Origin: an uncultured Actinomycetes bacterium
GTDB taxonomy: Bacteria > Actinomycetota > Thermoleophilia > Gaiellales > Gaiellaceae
Length of the DNA stretch: 14,930 nucleotides
Direction: 5' to 3'
Assembly (NCBI GenBank): GCA_903930195.1
Contig: CAIYXH010000024.1
Location: 1-14,930 of the forward strand
A model generated the notes under the pieces. It saw nothing but the letters and a program-made list of their open reading frames with translations, made no database searches and was not told the DNA's origin. The position numbers were made by a program, and so were the translations under genes. This document shows positions 1 through 6,189 of the stretch, piece after piece. Each line of letters begins with the position of its first letter. Within the stretch, counting starts at the first letter, position 1.

Positions 1-1740
1 CGCCTTCGCGAGCGCCGCCTTGGCCAGAGCAGCCTTCGTCGTCACCGACGTGGAGACCGTGCCGACGAGTGCCGTCACGCCGACACCCTTGACGGTCACC
101 GCAGCCGTTCCGCCGGACTGGGTCGACGCAGCGATCGCCGACGCGATCGAACCGGACGACGAACCGCCGCCGGAGCTGCTGCTGCTGCTGCCACCCGTCG
201 AGCTGCTGACGGGGGTGGGGACTGCCGCCGGAGGATCGATGTTGAAGTAGTTGACCTCCGTGACATTGCCCGAGCCGATCACGACGGACGTCGTGCCCGA
301 GGCGAGGCTCGGAGCACCAGAACCGCCGGTCACCTGGACGCCGGTGACGGTGATGCTGGAGACCGCGTTGCCCGCTGTGGGGGTCTCGGTGATCTTCACG
401 ATCGAGTTGAAGGGGAACATGACCGGGGTCAAGCTCCCTCCCACGACCGCGCACTGCCCGAGCTGCACCGTGGTCGTACCCGGCACACCCGCGACGGTGA
501 AGATGAACTGCCCGTTGTTCCCGGTGGTGATGGGGGGCAGCGTCGTGCTTCCGGAGTACTTGCAGATCTTGAGCGTCCCCGGAGTTGCAGGCTCGTCGGT
601 GTAGGTGACGACGGTCTCGCCGGCACCCATGCTGACGTTCACCGACCCGGTGGTCAGGTTCGCCGAGCCGACGATGTTCGCGGTCGGATTGACCGTGATC
701 GACTCGACCTTCGTGCCGACGACGGGCGTGCCCGTGCCGTTGACCGCGTTCGCGGTGCTGGCTTCCGTCAGCGCGACCGTGGTGCCTGCGCGGTACTGCC
801 CGACGATCTGGCAGTTCGGCGCGGCAACGGTTCCGCCGGGGATGCTGAGCGAACCGGTGGTCGTGCCCGTGACCCCGGGGGCCGTGACGTTTGCCGCGCT
901 CGTCGTGTACGAGAACGGGAACGGGCCGGGCGTCGGGGACGGACCGTCCCAGGCCTTGCAGACCTTCAACGTCGTGACGTTGTCGGTGTACGTGACGATC
1001 GTCTGCTTGGTGGCGTCACCAGCAGTGACACCGACCACGGCAGTTCCCGTCGCCAGGTTGGAGCTGACCAGCGCGTTCGCCGGTGTGGCGGCGATGGCGG
1101 AGACGTCGACCGGAGCCGGTCCCTCCGTTACCGTCACCTGACCTGCCGGCACCGTGATCGGCGTCGAGCAGTTGCCCACCGGAGTCGACGTCGACGCGGT
1201 GAAGCCGTCGCTGCCGGTGACGGTGAACGCGAAGGTGCCGGTCAGGTTCGAACCGGTCACCACCGTCTTGCACACCTCGACCACGCCCGTGACGAGCTGG
1301 TTGGTGTAGACGACCGTGGCGGTGGTCGCGTCCGTGTTTCCGGCCGTGACGTTCACCGTCGCGGTGCCCGCGGCGAGATTCTGGTTCGACACGGCGCTCG
1401 AACCCGGAAGGTTCGCGATCGACGTGGCGGTGTACCAGGGAGCCGTGGTCTCGGCGATCGTGGCCGCACCTGCGGCCACGGTGATCGGTGCACTGCACGA
1501 GAGCGGAGCCCCCGCGGCAGAAGCCGTCACCGACACCGCATGCGTGGCGTGCGCGCTGTCGGTGATGGTGAAGCCGAACGCACCGGTCACCGCGAGAGGA
1601 GCGGCGGCCGAGGCCTTGCAGACCTCGATCGTCCCGCTGCTCGGAGCGGGATCTGACGTCGCAAACGCCTGGCCCGCAAAGCAGCCGACGGTGACGAGCG
1701 CCAGGAGGAGCACCGCTCCTCTAGACAGGTATCTCTTCAA
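1..1740 (-). CDS. Secreted protein with four Cys-paired repeats (partial)
   Basis: The reading frame is open for 580 codons from TTG at 1740 and continues beyond the left edge. The TTG start is supported by AGGAG about 11 nt upstream and by a good signal peptide directly after it: MKRYLSRG, a hydrophobic core, and AxA at residues 25-27. Four repeats of about 104-132 residues follow. Each opens with a (V/I)CK motif (Cys41, 157, 261, 393) and has a second Cys 34-49 residues later (82, 191, 310, 430). Three end in a VxYT(D/N) strand, which suggests SpaA/Cna-B or prealbumin-like beta-sandwiches with one disulphide each. Residues about 505-530 are a Ser/Gly linker, followed by an Ala/Val/Lys-rich segment cut by the edge. 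The role is probably cell-surface or extracellular, perhaps adhesin-like, but no enzyme motif is visible. Several frames on the opposite strand are open here only because of composition. Confidence 0.8.
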   Translation of the reverse strand, partial: MKRYLSRGAVLLLALVTVGCFAGQAFATSDPAPSSGTIEVCKASAAAPLAVTGAFGFTITDSAHATHAVSVTASAAGAPLSCSAPITVAAGAATIAETTAPWYTATSIANLPGSSAVSNQNLAAGTATVNVTAGNTDATTATVVYTNQLVTGVVEVCKTVVTGSNLTGTFAFTVTGSDGFTASTSTPVGNCSTPITVPAGQVTVTEGPAPVDVSAIAATPANALVSSNLATGTAVVGVTAGDATKQTIVTYTDNVTTLKVCKAWDGPSPTPGPFPFSYTTSAANVTAPGVTGTTTGSLSIPGGTVAAPNCQIVGQYRAGTTVALTEASTANAVNGTGTPVVGTKVESITVNPTANIVGSANLTTGSVNVSMGAGETVVTYTDEPATPGTLKICKYSGSTTLPPITTGNNGQFIFTVAGVPGTTTVQLGQCAVVGGSLTPVMFPFNSIVKITETPTAGNAVSSITVTGVQVTGGSGAPSLASGTTSVVIGSGNVTEVNYFNIDPPAAVPTPVSSSTGGSSSSSSGGGSSSGSIASAIAASTQSGGTAAVTVKGVGVTALVGTVSTSVTTKAALAKAALAKA

Positions 1741-1796
1741 GCGTGTTTGAACTCCTTCGATTAGAAGAGCTTCACGAACACGTTCTTGTGTTTTGG

Positions 1797-1839
1797 GAGC
1801 GCCTTTTCCGCGAAACCGATGCTGTGCGGAAAAGCGCTC
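1797..1839 (-). promoter_or_regulatory. Long stem-loop in the leader of the secreted protein
   Basis: Bases 1797-1811 pair with 1826-1839: eight pairs (TTTTCCGC with GCGGAAAA) plus six (GAGCGC with GCGCTC), broken only by one bulged C at 1803, with a 14-nt loop. No T-run follows on either strand, so it does not look like an intrinsic terminator. It lies about 57 nt before the TTG start and could be a 5' mRNA-stabilising hairpin, a riboregulator or an operator. The structure is visible; the role is inferred. Confidence 0.5.
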
Positions 1840-1847
1840 TCAGCCGC

Positions 1848-1876
1848 GATATTGCGCTTCTTTCGAGGGCCGTCAA
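1848..1876 (-). promoter_or_regulatory. Candidate promoter of the secreted repeat protein
   Basis: On the minus strand TTGACG (1876-1871) is followed after 17 nt by AATATC (1853-1848). The -35 matches 5 of 6 consensus bases but the -10 is poor. Transcription would begin near 1841, giving a leader of about 100 nt whose first bases form the stem-loop at 1797-1839. The 326-bp gap is visibly AT-richer than the genes around it. It also holds a 7-bp inverted repeat just upstream (1896-1902 with 1922-1928) that could bind a regulator. Confidence 0.3.
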
Positions 1877-2014
1877 GAAACTCCAGACGGTTGGGTAGCT
1901 CGTAGCTAGCCGATATATGGTCGAGCTATACCAAGCTCCTTTTTTGCGCCTCGAACCGACCAAATAGCATCAATTTGCGGTGGGAAATACGTAGCCCATC
2001 GCGCAGCCCTGTAT

Positions 2015-2031
2015 CTCGACCACACGTCGAG
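2015..2031 (-). terminator. Small inverted repeat after dacB, possible terminator
   Basis: CTCGAC (2015-2020) and GTCGAG (2026-2031) form a perfect 6-bp stem with a 5-nt loop, about 35 nt beyond the dacB stop codon. There is no T-run, so termination here is only a possibility. Confidence 0.2.
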
Positions 2032-2066
2032 TCTGAGGCCCCTGCGCGCGGATCGGGGGCGCGCCG

Positions 2067-3290
2067 CTAGCGGCGTCTGGCTGCGAGCGCGAGCGTCTCG
2101 GCGAACCGGTCCTGCGCATTCCGCGCCGTCGTCCAGTTCACCGGATCGCCGTTCTGAATCACGACGAACGCGTAGCGACTGCCGACGTAGCCGGAGAGCG
2201 CGCACGAGAGGTCGGTCGTGCCCGTCTTCGCGCGCACGACGCCACGGCCCGGCCCGGTCGTCATCCGGCCCGCGAGCGTCCCGGACTCACCTGCGACCGG
2301 CAGCGAGCGCACGAGCAACGGCCGGAACACCGGGTTCTTCCAGATCACGACGAGCAACCGGCCGAGCTCGGCGGCGGTCACGCGGTCGAGCGAGCTGAGC
2401 CCCGAGCCGTCGGCGATCCTGACCCCCTCCAGAGGGACGTGCGCGGCCCCTAGATCGCGACGCACGACCGCCGCGCCGGCAGCCGTCGTCCCGGCCGCGC
2501 CGGCTTCGGCCCCCAACTCCTTGAGGATCATCTCGGCGGTGAAGTTGTCGCTCTGCTCGTCCATCCGCTCGAGGATCAGCGAGAGGCGCTGAGACTGCAC
2601 GGTCGCGAGCACCGGCGCGGCCGCCGGAGCGCGACCCACCTCGGCCCCGCGGGCCTCGATGCCGGCCGAGCGAAGCAGCCGATCGAAGAGCGCAGCCGCC
2701 GCGAGTGGCGGGTTCGCGACGAGCCGCTGCTTGCGGGCGGCTCGGTTGACGACGAGTCCCGAGAGCGGCGGCGACTCGGCGCCCGCGAAGGACGCCTTCC
2801 AGCCGGGGGCCGTCCAGCGATCGTCGAACCAGGAGGCATCCCCGACGATATCGCCCGTGACCTTGTGAATTCCCTGCGCAGCGAGCTTCTGGACGAGACG
2901 CTGGAGGCCGGCTGTCGTCAGGCTCGGGTCGCCGAACCCCCGCAGCACGAGCCGCCCTTCCCACACGTCACCGACCTGCCGGCCCTCGCCGACGACATCG
3001 GTGCCGAAGCGGTAGTTCGGTCCCAGCGTGACGAGCGCCGCATAGGAGATCGGCAGCTTCTCGTTCGAGGCGGGGACCACTGCCAACCCGGCGTTGTGCG
3101 CGAAGACCGTCTGCCCCGTCCCTAGATCAACCGCCAGCGCCGCCGCAGCTCCCGGAGGCGCACCTCCTCTGAGCGCGTGGGCGAGCGAGGCCTCGAGGCT
3201 GACCGCGCTCGCGTCTCCCGCCCCGGGCACCACCAGCGCCGCGCCACCCACGAGCGCAGCCGCCAGAGATCTGAAGCGCCGCGCCCGCAC
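2067..3290 (-). CDS. dacB: D-alanyl-D-alanine carboxypeptidase/endopeptidase (PBP4, peptidase S13)
   Basis: This is a low-molecular-mass penicillin-binding protein that trims or cleaves peptidoglycan cross-links outside the membrane. All three active-site motifs of the family are present, numbered from the GTG at 3290: SNEK (75-78, nucleophile Ser and Lys), SDN (247-249) and KTG (355-357). The N-terminus RARRFRSLAAAL with VPGAGDASA is a plausible Sec signal. I prefer GTG 3290 because it lies 13 nt after the stop of the upstream AbrB-like gene. An ATG at 3359 would add 23 Arg-rich residues overlapping that gene in another frame. At 407 residues it is a little shorter than typical PBP4 (about 450-480), which suggests a reduced insert domain between SxxK and SxN. 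Function confidence is high; the start is less certain. Confidence 0.9.
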   Translation of the reverse strand: MRARRFRSLAAALVGGAALVVPGAGDASAVSLEASLAHALRGGAPPGAAAALAVDLGTGQTVFAHNAGLAVVPASNEKLPISYAALVTLGPNYRFGTDVVGEGRQVGDVWEGRLVLRGFGDPSLTTAGLQRLVQKLAAQGIHKVTGDIVGDASWFDDRWTAPGWKASFAGAESPPLSGLVVNRAARKQRLVANPPLAAAALFDRLLRSAGIEARGAEVGRAPAAAPVLATVQSQRLSLILERMDEQSDNFTAEMILKELGAEAGAAGTTAAGAAVVRRDLGAAHVPLEGVRIADGSGLSSLDRVTAAELGRLLVVIWKNPVFRPLLVRSLPVAGESGTLAGRMTTGPGRGVVRAKTGTTDLSCALSGYVGSRYAFVVIQNGDPVNWTTARNAQDRFAETLALAARRR

Positions 3291-3303
3291 GGCTTCGAGT
3301 TCG

Positions 3304-3507
3304 TCACTGGAGCGCCGACGCCTGCGCGGCCTGCGTTCGGAAGGCCTCGAGGGCGGCACGCCCGGCCCGATGGCGCGCGTCGGCCAACGCCTCTCCCCTC
3401 TGGATTCCGGCTTGCTGGACGACGGAGAGCGGCAAGGTGATCTGGCGCTGCGTGGACAGCCGCGTGAACCCGGGCAACGACAGCAAAGGTGACCGTACGG
3501 TCTCCAA
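3304..3507 (-). CDS. Small AbrB/SpoVT-like protein (tentative)
   Basis: This is a 67-codon frame from TTG 3507, with an in-frame TGA shortly upstream. Its middle part, TRLSTQRQITLPLSVVQQAG followed by IQRGEAL, resembles the swapped-hairpin DNA-binding domain of AbrB/MazE/SpoVT proteins (pattern: S-x-x-x-Q-I-T-L-P ... G-I-x-x-G-E). The second half is an Ala/Arg-rich helix rather than the usual second beta hairpin, so the protein may be truncated or divergent. A TTG at 3486 would give a 60-aa product and lies 5 nt after a TACGGT -10-like hexamer. It ends 13 nt before dacB and the two are probably co-transcribed. The clustered palindromes at its start suggest autoregulation, but that is inference. 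No toxin partner is visible. Confidence 0.45.
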   Translation of the reverse strand: METVRSPLLSLPGFTRLSTQRQITLPLSVVQQAGIQRGEALADARHRAGRAALEAFRTQAAQASALQ

Positions 3508-3532
3508 CCGCGGTGTTCTCCAACCGCGGTGT
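3491..3532. promoter_or_regulatory. Palindrome cluster at the 5' end of the AbrB-like gene
   Basis: A perfect 12-bp palindrome GACCGTACGGTC (3491-3502) abuts two head-to-tail copies of a 16-bp repeat (3501-3516 and 3517-3532). Each copy contains the palindrome ACCGCGGT (3507-3514, 3523-3530). TACGGT inside the first palindrome could be a -10 element for the AbrB-like gene. The layout is typical of a multi-site operator for a small dimeric repressor. Confidence 0.45.
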
Positions 3533-3602
3533 CAGACTCCTTTGGGTGTCAAGTGGCCTTCGTAACGGATGTGGAACAGATCCGAACGGAGGGCGAGAGA
3601 CA

Positions 3603-3630
3603 CGAGGGCCGCGCTTGCGCGCGGCCCTCG
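3603..3630 (-). terminator. GC-rich hairpin, original terminator of tRNA-Ser
   Basis: This is a perfect 12-bp stem (3603-3614 with 3619-3630) around the tetraloop TTGC, nine bases beyond the 3' end of the displaced tRNA-Ser fragment. On the minus strand it is followed by TGTCTCT. It is best read as the transcription terminator of the tRNA gene before the element inserted. Confidence 0.6.
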
Positions 3631-3639
3631 GCAAGGCGA

Positions 3640-3696
3640 CGGCGGGACTGGGATTTGAACCCAGGGAGCCCGTGAGGACTCAGCGGTTTTCAAGAC
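3640..3696 (-). pseudogene. Displaced native 3' half of tRNA-Ser (tRNA fragment)
   Basis: Reading on the minus strand from 3696, the fragment contains part of the anticodon loop (CTTGAAA), the 3' anticodon strand ACCGC, a long serine-type variable arm (GAGTCC with GGGCTC), a perfect T-arm (CTGGG/CCCAG) and the 3' acceptor strand TCCCGCC plus discriminator G. There is no 5' half next to it. Its acceptor strand pairs 7/7 by Watson-Crick rules with the 5' strand GGCGGGA of the intact tRNA-Ser at 6091-6177, and ACCGC pairs 5/5 with that tRNA's GCGGT. The 3' half now attached there gives a G-U wobble in both stems. This fragment is therefore very likely the original 3' half, pushed away by integration at the anticodon loop. 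Confidence 0.85.
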
Positions 3697-3704
3697 AACC
3701 GTTG
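3684..3704. repeat. Left attachment site of the integrated element
   Basis: The 13-bp core CGGTTTTCAAGAC (3684-3696) is repeated exactly at 6135-6147. The bases just inside the element, AACCGTTG (3697-3704), are the reverse complement of CAACGGTT found at the other end (6132-6139). Joining the ends would therefore give a symmetric core site with an 8-bp spacer. Confidence 0.75.
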
Positions 3705-3741
3705 TAGGCAACGCAGATGTGGCTCGATGGACACATTCCAG

Positions 3742-4479
3742 TCAGGCGTTACCGGCGAACCACACCACGGCGATGCGCTTCTCGAAAGTGAAACGATGAG
3801 CGGAGTAGTCCTGCGGGGTTCGTGCCATACGAAGAGTCCAGATTGAGCCAGATCTATCCGTGATGGCGCCCGGCATCGGGATCGCGGGGCCTGGTGAGTT
3901 GCTTCCGCCAAAACATGCATAGATGACTGGGGCACGCGGCTTGCTCGTATTGTAGGGCTTCGATAGAAATGTCGCCTGACAGAGCTGATGATCTGTAAAC
4001 AAGATCTGCCATGGTTCGGAGGTCGTAGGCCGTGCAATCCCAACGGGAATCCTCGGGTGATTAGTGACTAAGATGCGTACCGCGTCGTCCGAGGCGAACT
4101 GTCCATTTGTGTCAATCCAGACCGGTCCGAGCAGGCATATCATCGAGAGGCTGACAGCGTGCGTGTCGCGCCAACAGGTCTCATAGAAGCAGTGGTGTGA
4201 CGCGGTCAGGCATAGCGTTTGAGACACAATGAAGCACTTGTATACGTCCGTTCGAGTCGGATCAGTCGGCGCGCGTTGAATCGGGACGCAGGAACCACGA
4301 ACACTCGCAGGGTGAAGACCCACCCGAAGTTCTCCCGACGCGGTGAATGGTGTGATGATTCTGACTTGCGTCTTCGCGTTTGTGTCTGACGCGCCTACGG
4401 GCTGGATCGCGAAGGTCATGCAAACTAAGGCTGTCAGAGTGATGGCGAACGCGATCCTCACATCCTTGAGGCTACCCAC
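3742..4479 (-). CDS. Secreted Cys-containing protein of unknown function (element cargo)
   Basis: This 245-residue protein has an N-terminal signal (hydrophobic residues about 8-27, then VGAS near 28-31) and at least nine Cys in the mature part, consistent with an exported, disulphide-bonded domain. Visible landmarks are GSCVP near residue 62, a DVYKC motif, YAC, DRSGSIWT near the C-terminus, and the end AVVWF. I recall this pattern of a small extracellular domain with paired Cys and a final VAWF-like strand from uncharacterised actinobacterial secreted proteins, but I cannot name the family. The GTG start at 4479 has no clear ribosome site. A GTG at 4461 would give a more compact signal peptide. 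The gene is clearly richer in A and T than its neighbours and uses rarer codons, consistent with arrival on the element. It is the only intact gene in the element. Confidence 0.6.
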   Translation of the reverse strand: MGSLKDVRIAFAITLTALVCMTFAIQPVGASDTNAKTQVRIITPFTASGELRVGLHPASVRGSCVPIQRAPTDPTRTDVYKCFIVSQTLCLTASHHCFYETCWRDTHAVSLSMICLLGPVWIDTNGQFASDDAVRILVTNHPRIPVGIARPTTSEPWQILFTDHQLCQATFLSKPYNTSKPRAPVIYACFGGSNSPGPAIPMPGAITDRSGSIWTLRMARTPQDYSAHRFTFEKRIAVVWFAGNA

Positions 4480-4550
4480 GAGGGCAGCGGTGTTGCAACC
4501 ACCCCAACTCCTGCGAAACCACCCCCGGCAAGACCGGGCACCGTATCCGG

Positions 4551-4575
4551 CTGGAATTCCCTCGCTTCGGTGGAC
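4551..4575. repeat. Candidate IS3-type terminal inverted repeat (one end only)
   Basis: TGGAATTCCCTCGCTTCGGT followed by GGACA begins about 10 nt beyond the transposase stop, where the right-hand terminal repeat of IS3-family elements normally sits. It has the familiar layout of a TGGA terminus with a GGACA-containing inner part. The matching left end is missing, as expected if the IS lost its front part. The boundary is an estimate. Confidence 0.4.
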
Positions 4576-4584
4576 AGGTTTGGG

Positions 4585-5293
4585 TTAGGCGACTTGCTCT
4601 TCTGTGATCGCGGGTAGGCGCATCGTTTCGTAATCGGCGGGGGAGCGCTGCCCGAGGGTGCTGTGGCGTCGTTCGCGGTTGTAGAAGACCTCGATGTAGT
4701 CGAAGACCTCGGTGCGGAGCTCGGCTTTCGAGGGCCAGGAGCGGCGGTTGATCAGTTCCTTCTTCAGCGTGGCAAAGAAGCTCTCGGCGACGGCGTTATC
4801 GAAGCAGTCGCCCTTCGAGCCCATCGACTGCGCGATTCCGGCGGCGCGGGCCTTCTGGCCGAAGGCCAGGCTGACGAATTGACTGCCCTGATCGGAATGC
4901 CAAATCAGCCCACGGGCAGGTTGGCGGTTGGTGAGCGCCATCTGCAGGGCACCGGTGACAAGCTCGGCCCGCATGTGGTCAGCCATCGCCCAGCCGATGA
5001 TCCGGCGGCTGAAGAGGTCCTGCACCGCGACGAGGTAGAGCCATCCCTCCCAGGTGCGGAGATAGGTGATGTCGGCGACCCAACAGCGGTTCGGCGCTTC
5101 GGCGGCGAAGTTCCGATCAAGCAGATCGTCTGCGACTCTCACGCCGGGCACCCGAATCGTGGTCGCCTTCCACTTCTTCGTGACCAGGCCGGAGAGGCCG
5201 GCCTGACGCATCAGCCGCTCGACCCGTTTGCGGCCGATCCGCTCACCGTCGTCGACAACCAGATCGGACCAGATCCTGGGCGACCCGTACACC
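4585..5293 (-). pseudogene. IS3-family transposase OrfB, 5'-truncated
   Basis: This is an rve-type DDE integrase core. Catalytic residues, numbered from the first in-frame start (5328), are D86 in WVADITYL, D146 in HSDQGSQF and E182 in NAVAESFF. The 35 residues between the last two match the D(35)E signature of IS3 OrfB. The C-terminal YIEVFYNRERRHSTLG segment is intact. Homology starts abruptly at YGSPRIW (about 5289). The usual 50-60 residues before it, and the upstream OrfA with its frameshift signal, are absent, and the upstream DNA is instead integrase sequence. The frame can be extended to 5328 by borrowed sequence, so a hybrid protein might be made, but the IS cannot move on its own. 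Only one terminal repeat is seen. Confidence 0.85.
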
Positions 5294-5920
5294 CTCCTCC
5301 GGGCGCGCGACGCGATCCCGCTTCCCACGTACCGCAGGCAACGTCACGCCCACCGTCGGGTTCAACCGAACATCCTCACGCGCTAACGCCCGCCGATAAA
5401 TCGCACGCAGCGGCAACAGAGCGTTCCGAACCGTACTCGGCGCCCTCCCCTCCGCCACCATCGCATCCACCAGATCCTGAAGATGGTTCCGAGTCACACC
5501 ACTAAGCCGGAGATGCCCAATCTCAGGCAAAGCCCGGCGCAACGCCCCCTCGTAGCTCCGAAGCGCCGACGGCTTGTACCGATCACCCGACCGCGTACGC
5601 ACCACCCCAGACCCAGCCAACTCCAGCCACCTCTCCGCAGCCTCTCGGAGCGTCACCAACGAAGGCGCACCCGCCCTGCCCGCACGAACCGCGACCTGGG
5701 TCTCCCGACGCCACGCCACCGCATCAGCCACGGTCGAGAACGTCTTCCGCACTGGCCGCCCGTCCCGAGGCGACCACACCTGCGCCTGGAAACTCGGACG
5801 GCACGAGCACTCCGAGCCCTCGCGAATACGACAACCGCGCTGATGTCGAACAACTACTCCTTCGGTCCGACCATCGCTCCTTCGGTTGTCGATACGCGTC
5901 CGTCCCATCCCGACACACAC
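5243..5920 (-). pseudogene. Tyrosine recombinase (phage-type integrase), 3'-truncated
   Basis: Residues about 21-85 look like the arm-type DNA-binding N-terminus of actinobacterial phage integrases (VVVRHQRGC, CSCRPSFQAQVW, then RKTFSTVADAVAWRRE). Residues about 88-190 are the SAM-like core-binding domain (TLREAAERWL, APSTVRNALLPLRAIYRRAL, LNPT). At residue about 209 (RVARPEE, near 5294), where the catalytic domain should begin, the frame enters transposase DNA and ends after about 16 unrelated residues. The R...H-x-x-R...Y catalytic residues are all lost. Full-length relatives have roughly 370-400 residues. The GTG at 5920 and an ATG at 5908 are possible starts, with no strong ribosome site. 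The gene points inward from the tRNA-Ser end, as expected of the integrase that built the element. Confidence 0.85.
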
Positions 5921-5951
5921 TTAGCTCCATCCCGGCGCCACATCAACTCGG

Positions 5952-5971
5952 TGCGCGACAGTCTGCGCGAC
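5952..5971. repeat. Short direct repeat near attR, possible integrase arm site
   Basis: TGCGCGAC occurs at 5952-5959 and again at 5964-5971 (period 12), between the integrase start and the tRNA-Ser. Arm-type integrase sites are often short direct repeats in this position. Two copies in GC-rich DNA could also be chance. Apart from this and the terminator hairpin, nothing else is seen in 5921-6090. Confidence 0.2.
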
Positions 5972-6047
5972 TGCCAACGCACCGCAAAGAGCAACCATCT
6001 CCACTCACCAGGCACTCGTAAACGAATCTGATGCACCTCCAGATGTG

Positions 6048-6081
6048 CCCGAGGGATGGCTCAACCAAGCCATCCCTCGGG
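6048..6081 (-). terminator. Hairpin terminator after tRNA-Ser, brought by the element
   Basis: This is a perfect 13-bp stem, CCCGAGGGATGGC (6048-6060) with GCCATCCCTCGGG (6069-6081), around an 8-nt loop, ending 9 nt from the tRNA 3' end. There is no strong T-run. It differs in sequence from the hairpin at 3603-3630, which is the one that originally followed this tRNA. Confidence 0.6.
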
Positions 6082-6090
6082 CAGAGAGCA

Positions 6091-6177
6091 CGGCAGGAGT
6101 GGGATTCGAACCCACGGGACGCTTGCACGCCCAACGGTTTTCAAGACCGCCCCGTTCGACCGCTCCGGCATCCCGCC
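6091..6177 (-). tRNA. tRNA-Ser (anticodon UGA), hybrid of native 5' and element 3' halves
   Basis: The cloverleaf reads from 6177 to 6091 on the minus strand. Acceptor GGCGGGA pairs with TCCTGCC (one G-U) and discriminator G follows, with no encoded CCA. The anticodon arm is GCGGT-CTTGAAA-ACCGT with anticodon TGA. The long class II variable arm (GGGCG with CGTCC) is typical of serine, and the T-arm is GTGGG-TTCGAAT-CCCAC. The gene begins 12 nt after the stop of the GT87-like gene and lies in the same direction as serS, so it may be read from the serS operon promoter. The part from the anticodon loop to the 3' end is inferred to come from the integrated element. Confidence 0.95.
6132..6147. 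repeat. Right attachment site of the integrated element
   Basis: The core CGGTTTTCAAGAC at 6135-6147 matches 3684-3696 exactly and lies in the anticodon stem-loop of tRNA-Ser. CAACGGTT (6132-6139) on the element side is the reverse complement of AACCGTTG at the left end (3697-3704). TTCAAGAC, shared by both ends, would be the 8-bp spacer or overlap region. Confidence 0.75.
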
Positions 6178-6189
6178 GAGCGGGGAACG

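Larger units (their letters stand above)
3684..6147. mobile_element. Decayed integrated element in tRNA-Ser(UGA), 2,451 bp
   Basis: The element is bounded by 13-bp direct repeats lying in the anticodon loop of a tRNA-Ser gene (3684-3696 and 6135-6147). A tyrosine integrase gene lies beside the intact tRNA, the usual arrangement for tRNA-targeted elements. It brought its own tRNA-Ser 3' half and terminator (6048-6134), restoring a complete tRNA gene. Cargo is a secreted protein of lower GC content and a broken IS3-type transposase. The integrase has lost its catalytic domain, so the element should no longer excise on its own. It is probably the remnant of a larger island shortened by an IS-associated deletion. 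Confidence 0.75.

Noticed and set aside
251..1750. A series of plus-strand open frames of 117-178 codons
   Set aside because: They lie antisense to the secreted repeat protein, give low-complexity Val/Thr/Pro/Ala sequence, and have no signal, domain or ribosome site. The minus strand has a signal peptide, Shine-Dalgarno and repeats.
1896..1944. A plus-strand terminator (7-bp inverted repeat followed by a run of six T)
   Set aside because: The T-run starts about 10 nt after the stem and no plus-strand gene ends here, so an operator or chance is likelier.
1772..2205. Small minus-strand frames (63 and 99 codons) in the gap after dacB
   Set aside because: They are basic, low-complexity products without a ribosome site; one overlaps dacB in another frame, and the region looks regulatory.
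4663..5505. A 280-codon plus-strand frame
   Set aside because: It is antisense to the IS3 transposase and the integrase, whose motifs are in the minus strand.
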